Source: an uncultured Hungatella sp. (GTDB taxonomy: Bacteria; Bacillota; Clostridia; Lachnospirales; Lachnospiraceae). Taken from it: a stretch of DNA of 39,603 nucleotides. Position 1 is the first letter of the stretch; the number at the start of each line of letters is the position of its first letter. Location of the stretch: positions 1-39,603 of the forward strand of contig CATLBR010000023.1 in NCBI GenBank assembly GCA_949879795.1. Reading direction: 5' to 3'. The position numbers and the translations under genes are program-made. This document shows positions 32,484 to 39,603 of this stretch, in pieces. The notes beneath the pieces were generated by a model that was not told the origin of the DNA, ran no database searches, and saw nothing but the letters and a program-made list of their open reading frames with translations.

Positions 32484-32500
32484 GCCGCCTGTCCGGCGGC
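32484..32500 (+). other. leader hairpin before the GH5 gene
   Basis: GCCGCC (32484-32489) pairs perfectly with GGCGGC (32495-32500) around a 5-nt loop, in the transcribed leader about 40 nt before the start codon. It could stabilise the mRNA or reduce transcription. The following GGACTTTTAG is only weakly T-rich, so a terminator is doubtful. Confidence 0.4.
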
Positions 32501-32537
32501 GGACTTTTAGTAACCGATCAGAAAGGAAGGTACCTGT

Positions 32538-34010
32538 ATGAGGTTGAAAACTATCTGTAAAATGCTGGTTCTTTTGTCACTGGCAGTCTGGACCCAGGGC
32601 TGTCATCGTCCGGAGGGGCCCGCGGAAACAGCAGTAGAAACCATGCCGGAACCCACTGTCTCGAAGACCCGCACAGAAAGAATTTTAGAGACGGCCCCTC
32701 TGTCATCCCCCCAGGCTCCCATCCCCAGCCCCTCTGTCACCGGCCCCCTCCATGTGGAAGGGACAAAGCTGTGCGGCAGCGACGGAACTCCCGTCCAGCT
32801 AAAGGGGATCAGCACCCACGGCCTGGCATGGTTTCCGGACTACGTCAACGAGGAGTGCTTCTCCCAGTTCAAAACTCAGTGGGACATGAATGTCATACGT
32901 CTCGCCCTGTACACTGCGGAGTACAACGGATACTGCAGCGGCGGCGACCAGGATCAGCTGAAGGCTCTGGTCCACAACGGGGTCAGATACGCCACCAGCC
33001 AGGATATGTATGTCATCATCGACTGGCACATTCTCTCCGATTCAAATCCCAACCAGCACATCGCCCAGGCCGGCGCGTTCTTCGACGAGATGTCACGTAC
33101 ATATGCCAGCTATAACAATGTCCTGTACGAGATCTGCAACGAGCCTAACGGAGACACAAGCTGGGACGACATCAAGACATACGCCAACACGGTCATCGAT
33201 ATCATTCGGAAAAATGACAGGGACGGGGTGATCATCCTGGGAACTCCCAACTGGTCCCAGTATGTGGACGAGGCGGCCAGAGATCCCATTACAGGGTTTG
33301 ACAATATCATGTACTCTCTCCATTTCTACGCAAAAACACATAGGGAGGATCTGCGAAACAGAATGGTGTCCGCGATTCAGGCAGGACTTCCCGTCTTTGT
33401 GACCGAATACGGCATCTGTGATGCCAGCGGCGGCGGAGAAATCGACACGGCCCAGGCTCAGCAGTGGATAGACCTGATGAACGAAAATCAAATCAGCTAT
33501 GTGGCGTGGAATCTCTCTAACAAAGACGAGACGTCCGCTGTTTTAAACAGTTCCTGCACCAAGACCAGCGGTTTTGCGGAAAGCGACTTGAGCGAATCCG
33601 GCAGATGGCTCCACCATATGCTGACAGAAAAAAAACTCCCTGCATCCTCCCAAAACCAGGAATCCGAAAACCCCAAACCCCAGGAGATATCTGCTTCTGA
33701 CGGCGCTGCCCCGGATATTTCTGTCATCTGCGATACCCTTGAGATTACAGGAAAAATCGTGAATCAATGGTCCGAGCAGGAACAGAGAGTATGCCAGTAC
33801 AGCCTGACCATCCGCAATATTTCAGACAGCGCCTGCTCTGACTGGTCAGCAGAAATCCCCCTTCCCGGTGAATTTACACTGGTAAACGGATGGAACGGTC
33901 AGTACCGCTCCCAGTCCGACAGCCTTTATATCACTTCCATGGATTACAACTGCCGCATCCCCGCAGGCGGTTCGGTCAGCGACATAGGGTTCATCATCAA
34001 ATTTCGATAG
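32538..34010 (+). CDS. lipoprotein GH5 endoglucanase with C-terminal cellulose-binding-like domain
   Basis: A 490-residue surface beta-glucanase, probably a cellulase. A lipoprotein signal ends at TQGC (Cys22), followed by a Pro/Thr/Ser linker (about 23-70). The GH5 domain (about 72-365) has the acid/base glutamate in YEICNEPNG and the nucleophile in FVTEYGIC, with IDWH and SLHFYA also present; it looks like the GH5_2 endoglucanase group. After a second linker the last 95 residues resemble a CBM2-type domain (conserved tryptophans, NGWNGQY, IPAGGSVSDIGF). It would cleave beta-1,4-glucans at the cell surface. ATG has AAGGAAGG about 7 nt upstream. A single gene; the GH4 phospho-glucosidase elsewhere in the window could use downstream sugars, but that is inference. 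Confidence 0.93.
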   Translation: MRLKTICKMLVLLSLAVWTQGCHRPEGPAETAVETMPEPTVSKTRTERILETAPLSSPQAPIPSPSVTGPLHVEGTKLCGSDGTPVQLKGISTHGLAWFPDYVNEECFSQFKTQWDMNVIRLALYTAEYNGYCSGGDQDQLKALVHNGVRYATSQDMYVIIDWHILSDSNPNQHIAQAGAFFDEMSRTYASYNNVLYEICNEPNGDTSWDDIKTYANTVIDIIRKNDRDGVIILGTPNWSQYVDEAARDPITGFDNIMYSLHFYAKTHREDLRNRMVSAIQAGLPVFVTEYGICDASGGGEIDTAQAQQWIDLMNENQISYVAWNLSNKDETSAVLNSSCTKTSGFAESDLSESGRWLHHMLTEKKLPASSQNQESENPKPQEISASDGAAPDISVICDTLEITGKIVNQWSEQEQRVCQYSLTIRNISDSACSDWSAEIPLPGEFTLVNGWNGQYRSQSDSLYITSMDYNCRIPAGGSVSDIGFIIKFR

Positions 34011-34042
34011 ATTCCTGTTTCCCGCCGTATCCGCCAATGATA

Positions 34043-35383
34043 TCAGTTCCAGGAGAGCAGCTGCTTTTTGCGCAGTATGTAATACAGGATCCCGGTCAAA
34101 TCTGCCAGAAACCAGCCTATGGGCACGGACCACCAGATGCCGGTCACTCCGAAAAGCGGTATCCCGGAAAGTATGTAAGCCAGCGCCACCCTGGTCCCCA
34201 GAGAGATCACCGTGAGCACCACGCTCATTCCCGGTTTTCCAAGAGCCCGATACAGGCCATACAGCAAAAACAGACAGCCGATTCCGCAGTAAAAAGCTCC
34301 CTCCACCCGCAGATAGCGGACGCCTTCCCATATGGTCTCTGCCTCCTTTGCCTCCACAAACAATCCCATCAGCGGACGGGCAAAGATCCAGACCAGGGCA
34401 GAGACCACTGCACAGAAGCTCATGGACGCGGCTATGGCTCCCTTCAGTCCGGAGCGGATCCGGTCCCCTTTCTCTGCGCCGTAGTTCTGGGCGATAAAGG
34501 TGGAGAAGGCATTGCCGAAGTCCTGCACCGGCATATAGGCAAAGGCGTCGATCTTGACTGCCGCCGCAAAAGCCGCCATGACTGTGGGGCCGAAACTGTT
34601 CACCAGACCCTGGACCATGAGGATGCCCAGATTCATAACCGACTGCTGGACGCAGGTCAAAATAGAAAAACCTGCAATCTCTTTTATACAGCTCCACCGG
34701 ACCCGGAGTCCCTTCCGGAAAATCCTGAGCTCCGGGCACTTCGCCACGGAATAAACCGTGATGCCTGCTCCGGACACATACTGGGCGATCACCGTCGCTT
34801 CCGCCGCTCCCGCCACGCCTCTTTTCAGCCCCAGGACAAACCACAGGTCAAGGATGATATTCAGCACTGCCGAGACGGCCAGGAAGATAAGGGGCACCAC
34901 CGAATTGCCTACCGCCCGAAGAAACGACGCGAAATAATTATACAGGAACGTGGCGGCGATACCACAGAAAATAACAGCCAGATATTCCCGCATGGAACCC
35001 CACACCTGTTCCGGCACCTGAAGAAACACCCGGATATAATCCAGACATGCAAAGGCAAGGATATTGAGCACGATGGCCGCAGTCCCAATCATCACAAAGG
35101 AGGCGTATATACTTTCCTTGAGGGCCGCCTCGTTTTGCTGGCCAAAGCGGATGGAGAACAATGCACCGCTGCCCATACAGAGTCCCAGCAGAATAGAAGT
35201 CAGAAATGTCATCAAGGTGAAGGAGGAACCCACTGCCGCCAGGGCATTTTTCCCCAGAAACTGCCCCACTATCAGGGTATCCGCCACATTGTAACACTGC
35301 TGCAGCAGATTTCCCAGAATCATGGGGACCGCAAAAAGCAGCATGGATCTCATAACCGGTCCTTCAGTCAGGTCTTTGTTCAT
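34043..35383 (-). CDS. MATE family efflux transporter
   Basis: A 446-residue integral membrane protein with about 12 helices in two related halves. LLQQCYNVADTLIVGQFLGKNALAAVG in the first half and SIWWSVPIGWFL-like segments in the second fit the clostridial MATE/NorM-DinF group. These export cationic drugs or metabolites using sodium or proton gradients. ATG at 35383 follows AAGGAG. It is convergent with the GH5 gene across a 32-nt gap and divergent from the second flavoprotein. No adjacent regulator; substrate unknown. Confidence 0.94.
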   Translation of the reverse strand: MNKDLTEGPVMRSMLLFAVPMILGNLLQQCYNVADTLIVGQFLGKNALAAVGSSFTLMTFLTSILLGLCMGSGALFSIRFGQQNEAALKESIYASFVMIGTAAIVLNILAFACLDYIRVFLQVPEQVWGSMREYLAVIFCGIAATFLYNYFASFLRAVGNSVVPLIFLAVSAVLNIILDLWFVLGLKRGVAGAAEATVIAQYVSGAGITVYSVAKCPELRIFRKGLRVRWSCIKEIAGFSILTCVQQSVMNLGILMVQGLVNSFGPTVMAAFAAAVKIDAFAYMPVQDFGNAFSTFIAQNYGAEKGDRIRSGLKGAIAASMSFCAVVSALVWIFARPLMGLFVEAKEAETIWEGVRYLRVEGAFYCGIGCLFLLYGLYRALGKPGMSVVLTVISLGTRVALAYILSGIPLFGVTGIWWSVPIGWFLADLTGILYYILRKKQLLSWN

Positions 35384-35534
35384 CTCTCTGTCTCCTTTTC
35401 ATCAGTTTCCTGTCCTTATCACTCAATCTTATCATATAACATGGCTGCTTACAAGACTTGGAAATAAGCAGACATCGGATCATCCAAATATCGTTCATAA
35501 GTTCAGCCTTATCAGCCCATAAATAAAACTGTAT

Positions 35535-35563
35535 TTGTCCACCTTCCTAAAATATGATAATAT
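35535..35563 (+). promoter_or_regulatory. promoter of the second flavoprotein gene
   Basis: TTGTCC (35535-35540), 17 nt, TAATAT (35558-35563), with GGGAGG and ATG at 35595 downstream. The remaining bases from 35384 to 35534 show no gene. Confidence 0.5.
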
Positions 35564-35594
35564 TTTGTCAAACAAAAAAGGGAGGTTCAATCTT

Positions 35595-37760
35595 ATGAGA
35601 AAGCGTTTTTTTATGCAGGCCGGTGCTGTTGCCTTATGTATGTCCATGACAATTGCCGGGTGTAAGTCTTCAGCGCCTCAGACTTCTGGTCAGACCGATG
35701 CTACCCAAACTACTGGAACTGAAACTACAACTGCTGCTGAAACCACAACCGCTGCTGAATCTGCAGCGCAGGAGAGTTCTGAGGGTAAATATGTTCCCGG
35801 AACCTATACCGCACAGGCTGACGGTTTCGGAGGGCAGGTAAAAGTGGAGGTTACCGTGGACGCAAATTCCATCACTGCCATCACTGTCACGGAACATCAG
35901 GAGACGGAAGGCGTGGGAACAAAGGCCATTGAGGCTCTTCCCAGCGCCATCGTAGATTCCAACTCCGTGGAGGTAGACGACATCGCGGGAGCTACCGTGT
36001 CCTCCACGGCCATCAAAGCAGCTGTAGCGGAGGCTCTGAAACAGGCTTCCGGTGATGACAGCGGGGAGTCTTCTGACCTCAAGGACGGCACCTACCAGGC
36101 CCAGGCCCGGGGTAATAACGGTCCAATCCAGATTTCCCTCACTGTAGCCGGCGGGAAGATCACCGATATCCAGGTGGTTAGCCACGAGGAGACGGAAGGA
36201 ATATACAACGTACCTTTTGAGACGATTCCCCGGCAGGTTGTCAAGTACCAGTCTCTGGCTGTAGATACCGTCAGCGGCGCCACGGTGAGCAGCAGCGCTT
36301 TAAAAGCGGCTATCACTGACTGTGTAGAGCAGGCCGGAGGAAGCGGAGCGGCCCTCAGCCAGGTGGAAATTCCCAAGGAAGCGAAAACGGAAGAAGAGTT
36401 CACCTATGATGTAGTCGTAGTAGGCGGCGGCCTCTCCGGCCTGACAGCTGCCTGTTCCGCTGCAGGTCAGGGCGCCAGTGTCGCCCTCATTGAAAAACAG
36501 GCATTTCTGGGCGGAACCACAATGCTGGCTACAGGAACCATCCGATATGCCGACGAAGGCGACGGGGCAGGCATGGTACAGGCCATCCTGGACGAAGGCG
36601 CACCGTTCCGCGAGGAGGGCAGCCAGTTCCCCATCATAGATTATCTTGATGCCATTGGAGAGGTGTCTTTCCAAACTACTGCCATCTACAACGCTGCCGG
36701 ACTGAATATGCTCCCTGAATCGGGTGATGGCGCAAGACCTTATGTTCAGAAACCGGACACCAGCGGCAAGGCAGGCGGCCTTTACATCAAACAGCTTGAG
36801 CCATACCTGGAAAGCCTGGGAGGCACCATCTACAAATCCTCTCCCGCGACAGAGCTAATCCTGGATGACAACGGCGCTGTAGTTGGAGTCATCTCGGATA
36901 CGGAAATGTCCAAGAAAACTTTCCACGCAGATGCCGTGGTTCTGGCCTGTGGCGATTTTGCAAGAAACCAGGATCTGATCAAAGAGTATGATCCCAAGTC
37001 GACAGGCAACTTCACGGGAACCGCCGCAGGAAATACCGGCGACGGCCTGGTTATGGCCGTGGAGGCAGGAGCCGCCGTCTGGGATGACATGTTCTCTATG
37101 GGCGGAGCATTTGTCTTCAATCCATATGACTCTCACCGCGCAGGCATGAAGGCTTCCGAGACTCTTGACAACAGTCTTTTCGTCAGCCTCACCGGGGAGC
37201 GCCGCATCAAGGAAAACGCGTCCAGCAAATTTGTCCAGGCCGTGTTTATCAATGAGAACGAGGGCGACGGATGCTGGGATATCATGGATGCCGAGATAGC
37301 CAAAGGCACGGAAGTTCCCATAGACGAGATGATTGCGGCCAACGGCGGTGCCAGGATCGCTTATCAGGCTGATACTATCGAGGAGCTGGCACAGCTTACA
37401 GGAATCGACCCAGCCGTGTTGACTGCTACCGTAGACCGGTACAATGAACTGTGCGAAGCCGGAGAAGACAAAGACTTCGGCAAGGACGCTGAACTGATGG
37501 TGCCCATCAAAACCGCTCCATTCTACGCCGTCCGCTCCTACTGTGTCACCAGAGGTATAGCCGGCGGTATCAAGACCACCACTTCCGCCGAAGTAGTGCG
37601 GGAGGATGGAAGTATTATTCCCGGCCTCTACGCCTCCGGCGCCATCGCCAGCCGTCCCTTCTATGGCGGAGCTTATCAGGGCGCAGCTGCCCTTTCCGTG
37701 GCGGGAAATATGGGATATATAGCAGGAGAGAACGCGGCAAAGACCGCGCTGGAAAAATAA
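35595..37760 (+). CDS. lipoprotein FAD-dependent reductase with two N-terminal FMN-binding domains
   Basis: A 721-residue surface flavoprotein. A lipoprotein signal ends at IAGC (Cys23), preceded by RKRFFM, which resembles a degenerate Tat motif. After a Thr/Ala-rich linker come two FMN_bind domains (about 60-150 and 162-245), with flavinylation motifs IAGATVSS (Thr about 134) and VSGATVSS (Thr about 230). The FAD_binding_2 domain (about 272-720) starts VVVGGGLSGLTAACSAA. This reverses the order of the other flavoprotein at 20326-22386. Residues typical of fumarate binding are not recognisable by eye (TRGIAGGIKTT and YGGAYQG in their place), so the acceptor is unknown. ATG at 35595 has GGGAGG upstream; it is a single gene ended by a strong hairpin. 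Confidence 0.9.
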   Translation: MRKRFFMQAGAVALCMSMTIAGCKSSAPQTSGQTDATQTTGTETTTAAETTTAAESAAQESSEGKYVPGTYTAQADGFGGQVKVEVTVDANSITAITVTEHQETEGVGTKAIEALPSAIVDSNSVEVDDIAGATVSSTAIKAAVAEALKQASGDDSGESSDLKDGTYQAQARGNNGPIQISLTVAGGKITDIQVVSHEETEGIYNVPFETIPRQVVKYQSLAVDTVSGATVSSSALKAAITDCVEQAGGSGAALSQVEIPKEAKTEEEFTYDVVVVGGGLSGLTAACSAAGQGASVALIEKQAFLGGTTMLATGTIRYADEGDGAGMVQAILDEGAPFREEGSQFPIIDYLDAIGEVSFQTTAIYNAAGLNMLPESGDGARPYVQKPDTSGKAGGLYIKQLEPYLESLGGTIYKSSPATELILDDNGAVVGVISDTEMSKKTFHADAVVLACGDFARNQDLIKEYDPKSTGNFTGTAAGNTGDGLVMAVEAGAAVWDDMFSMGGAFVFNPYDSHRAGMKASETLDNSLFVSLTGERRIKENASSKFVQAVFINENEGDGCWDIMDAEIAKGTEVPIDEMIAANGGARIAYQADTIEELAQLTGIDPAVLTATVDRYNELCEAGEDKDFGKDAELMVPIKTAPFYAVRSYCVTRGIAGGIKTTTSAEVVREDGSIIPGLYASGAIASRPFYGGAYQGAAALSVAGNMGYIAGENAAKTALEK

Positions 37761-37780
37761 TATTCGAAACACAGCGCTCA

Positions 37781-37815
37781 AAAAGGCGGATTTCCTTATA
37801 GGGAGTCCGCCTTTT
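37781..37815. terminator. bidirectional terminator between flavoprotein and ABC permease genes
   Basis: AAAAGGCGGA (37781-37790) pairs perfectly with TCCGCCTTTT (37806-37815), with further pairing inside the loop (CCT/AGG). A/T runs on both sides make it usable by both convergent genes. Confidence 0.85.
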
Positions 37816-37817
37816 AA

Positions 37818-38606
37818 TTATAAATATCTCTTCTCCAACATGGCAATGGCCTGGTACAAAACAGTGGACACGATGCACAGGATCACGATCGACATCACCA
37901 GCATATCCATCTTAAACACCTGGGACGCATAGATGATCAGATATCCCAGCCCCGCCTTCGCCGACAGAAACTCCCCGATGATCACCCCCACCAGACACAG
38001 CCCCACGTTCACCTTCATGTTGCTGATGAGAAGCGGGACAGAGGATGGGATCAGCACCTTGGTGAGAACATCCTTTTTCGTCCCCCCCAGAGACTGTATC
38101 AGCCGGATCTTATCCTGGTCCGTCTGCATAAACCCTGTATGCAAAGTCAAAATGGATCCGAACACCGCCACGGACACCGCCGCCACGATGATGGTCCTCA
38201 TGTTGTTGCCCAGCCACACGATGAGCAGAGGGGCCAGGGCGGACTTGGGCAGGCTGTTGAGCATCACCAGATATGGTTCCAGGATCTCCGACAGGCTCCT
38301 GCTCGCCCACAGGGCCACCGCGGCGGCCATCCCCACAAAGACCACCAGAAAAAAGCTGACCAGCGTCTCCAGAAGGGTGATGCCTGTGTGCAGAAAAATA
38401 CTTCCGTCTCCCGCCATGGACACAAAGCAGGTCCATATTTTTACAGGTGAGCTGAATATAAAAGAATCGATCATGCCCAGCTGTGCGCACAGCTCCCACA
38501 GCGCCAGCAAAAGCACAAGGAGCATCACCCTGCAGATCTGTACCTGGCTTCTGTGCCTTTTCTCTTTTGCCAGAAATTCCTGCTGAGACAGGGAAGGTTC
38601 ACTCAT
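37818..38606 (-). CDS. ABC transporter permease, SsuC/TauC/ThiX type
   Basis: A 262-residue inner-membrane permease of the nitrate/sulfonate/taurine importer family, with about six helices. The EAA-type loop that contacts the ATPase is IRLIQSLGGTKKDVLTKVLIPSSVP. LLIVWLGNNMRTIIV and GVIIGEFLSAKAGLGYLIIYA are typical of the family. ATG at 38606 lies inside the end of the ATPase gene (8-nt overlap), so they are coupled. Members import sulfonates, nitrate, pyrimidine precursors or similar small molecules; none can be chosen here. Confidence 0.93.
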   Translation of the reverse strand: MSEPSLSQQEFLAKEKRHRSQVQICRVMLLVLLLALWELCAQLGMIDSFIFSSPVKIWTCFVSMAGDGSIFLHTGITLLETLVSFFLVVFVGMAAAVALWASRSLSEILEPYLVMLNSLPKSALAPLLIVWLGNNMRTIIVAAVSVAVFGSILTLHTGFMQTDQDKIRLIQSLGGTKKDVLTKVLIPSSVPLLISNMKVNVGLCLVGVIIGEFLSAKAGLGYLIIYASQVFKMDMLVMSIVILCIVSTVLYQAIAMLEKRYL

Positions 38607-39366
38607 GGCTTTTCAGCTCCTTCCATAGTTCATTAAAATAGAAAGAAAATTCCGGTGCATTTCTCCTCAGCAGCGGCCTGTCATACTCCGGTGAAAATGA
38701 CACCTGCATCACATCCTTCACCCTGCCCGGCCTGCTGCTCAAAACCAGTATCCTGTCCGCCACGGAGATAGCTTCCGACAGATCATGAGTAATCAGGACA
38801 GCCGTCTTCTTCTGCGTCCGTATGATCGTGCTGATGTCATCGCACACCTCCAGCCTTGTCTGATAGTCAAGCGCGGAGAAAGGCTCATCTAAGAGCAGAA
38901 TATCCGGCTTGAGAGCCAGCGTGCGGATGAGTGCCGCTCTCTGGCGCATACCGCCGGACAGCTGTCCCGGCTTCGCGTCCCGAAACTGAGACAGGCCGTA
39001 AGTATCCAGCATTCCTGCAAGCTCCTCCCGCGCCTTCTCGTCAAGCCGGTTCTGAATCTCCAGGCCCAGGGATACGTTGGCAAAAATCGTTCTCCATTCA
39101 AACAGGTGATCTCTCTGCAGCATATACCCCATAGCCGCGCGGCTGTCCTCCCTGGCCATACCATCGATGGAGATGGTTCCCTGTTCCGGCTCTATAAGAC
39201 CGCACAGAAGAGAGAGCAGGGTGGATTTTCCGCAGCCGGACGGTCCCACAATCACGAAGAATTCCCCGTCTCCCACATCAAAGGATATATCTAAAAGGGC
39301 CTGTGTCTCCCCCGCCAGCGTGTGGTAAGAGTAGCACAGACCCTTCACTTCCAGTTTTGTTTTCAT
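38599..39366 (-). CDS. ABC transporter ATP-binding protein, SsuB/TauB type
   Basis: A 255-residue ATPase with Walker A GPSGCGKSTLL, Q-loop YMLQRDHLFEW, signature LSGGMRQRAALIRTLA, Walker B ILLLDEPFSALD and H-loop LITHDLSEA. The sequence belongs to the nitrate/sulfonate/taurine importer group. It leads the two-gene operon with the permease. A substrate-binding protein is not encoded in the window, on either side as far as visible. ATG follows GAGGAGG. Confidence 0.95.
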   Translation of the reverse strand: MKTKLEVKGLCYSYHTLAGETQALLDISFDVGDGEFFVIVGPSGCGKSTLLSLLCGLIEPEQGTISIDGMAREDSRAAMGYMLQRDHLFEWRTIFANVSLGLEIQNRLDEKAREELAGMLDTYGLSQFRDAKPGQLSGGMRQRAALIRTLALKPDILLLDEPFSALDYQTRLEVCDDISTIIRTQKKTAVLITHDLSEAISVADRILVLSSRPGRVKDVMQVSFSPEYDRPLLRRNAPEFSFYFNELWKELKSHE

Positions 39367-39382
39367 ATAATGCCTCCTCTCA

Positions 39383-39398
39383 CATACTCTATAGTATG
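39383..39398. promoter_or_regulatory. palindrome at the ABC operon promoter
   Basis: CATACT-N4-AGTATG, a perfect 6-bp dyad overlapping the putative -10 box, possibly an operator. Confidence 0.35.
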
Positions 39399-39419
39399 CT
39401 GAGACAGGGAAAGTGACAA
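39391..39419 (-). promoter_or_regulatory. promoter of the ABC transporter operon
   Basis: Minus-strand TTGTCA (39419-39414), 17 nt, TACTAT (39396-39391), about 25 nt before the ATPase start. Confidence 0.45.
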
Positions 39420-39436
39420 AGTTTGTTTGATTCTGC

Positions 39437-39465
39437 TTGCCATCTGGTTTTAAAAACTATATAAT
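39437..39465 (+). promoter_or_regulatory. strong rightward promoter at the window edge
   Basis: TTGCCA (39437-39442), 17 nt, perfect TATAAT (39460-39465), pointing out of the window and away from the ABC operon. Confidence 0.6.
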
Positions 39466-39482
39466 AGCCATGAGGTGAAAGT

Positions 39483-39603
39483 TTGAAACAAGTAAGTAGT
39501 GGTTAGAGATATCAAAAAGAGCATAGCAAACAAGCCATCCTTAGGTGGCCAAAAAAATTTAATATAGACACAACACCTGATCAGGTAACAGGGACAACCT
39601 CAT
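39483..39603 (+). other. unidentified partial reading frame with in-frame TAG at the window edge
   Basis: Downstream of the strong promoter, GAGGTG is followed by TTG at 39483 in a frame that reads MKQVSSG, then TAG (39504-39506), then 32 sense codons to the window end (RYQKEHSKQAILRWPKK and then NIDTTPDQVTGTTS). The part after TAG looks protein-like, but I recognise no family. It could be a disrupted gene, a short leader peptide followed by an unrelated region, or chance. The stretch is more AT-rich than its neighbours. Confidence 0.25.

Noticed and set aside
32464..32537. Cyclic di-GMP riboswitch before the GH5 gene
   Set aside because: There is a GC hairpin in the leader, but the conserved core and tetraloop-receptor sequences are absent.
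33890..35467. 525-codon frame antisense to the MATE gene and the GH5 end
   Set aside because: Composition is antisense-like, and it conflicts with two well-supported genes.
1..39603. CRISPR arrays, tRNA or rRNA genes, complete insertion sequences
   Set aside because: No regularly spaced repeats, cloverleaf-like sequences, rRNA stretches or transposase genes with terminal repeats were found by reading.

Overview
The window looks like chromosomal DNA of an anaerobic Firmicute of class Clostridia, most likely Lachnospiraceae. Reasons: strong AGGAGG-type ribosome sites, TTGACA/TATAAT promoters, moderately high GC, a single-chain clostridial-type PurL, FMN-binding/FAD lipoprotein reductases, a GH4 phospho-glycosidase beside a MurR/RpiR regulator, an HPr-like protein lacking the usual histidine region, and a GLUG-repeat surface protein. 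I saw no rRNA, tRNA, CRISPR array, complete IS element or prophage. The species cannot be named from sequence alone.

Layout. 1-6.3 kb: aminopeptidase C; a GH4 6-phospho-glycosidase with a RpiR-type regulator; a soluble PAS hybrid histidine kinase. 6.3-16.5 kb: one long leftward gene string, with very tight or overlapping junctions over its first six genes. From its 5' end it holds a circularly permuted ATP-grasp gene (frameshifted here), alpha-E, transglutaminase-like, an M14 AstE/AspA-type deacylase, a second M14 paralogue that has lost its catalytic residues, a shortened sigma-70-like protein, a histidine phosphatase, purL and a small secreted protein. 16.7-20.3 kb: a nuclease-helicase, an HPr-like protein and 5-formyl-THF cyclo-ligase. 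20.3-23.4 kb: a lipoprotein FAD/FMN reductase divergent from an AraC regulator. 23.4-30.0 kb: a TetR-controlled MMPL exporter coupled to a large GLUG/coiled-coil surface protein and a small HTH protein. 30.0-31.6 kb: a Tat translocase operon with a Pho-box-like repeat upstream. 31.7-39.4 kb: a DnaQ-type exonuclease with a zinc ribbon, a GH5-CBM lipoprotein endoglucanase, a MATE transporter, a second FMN/FAD lipoprotein with reversed domain order, and an ABC ATPase/permease pair with no binding protein. The last ~150 bases are AT-rich and hold a strong rightward promoter and an unidentified partial reading frame interrupted by TAG.

The most unusual part is the 11.4-16.5 kb cassette. The ATP-grasp/alpha-E/transglutaminase set is a known genomic association proposed to make or modify an unknown peptide. 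Here it is joined to an active plus inactive M14 deacylase pair and to a sigma-like protein without region 4. Its first gene carries a frameshift that separates the conserved C-terminal ATP-grasp block. Other points of interest are two flavin lipoproteins that appear to lack canonical fumarate reductase residues, and the MMPL/surface-protein locus.
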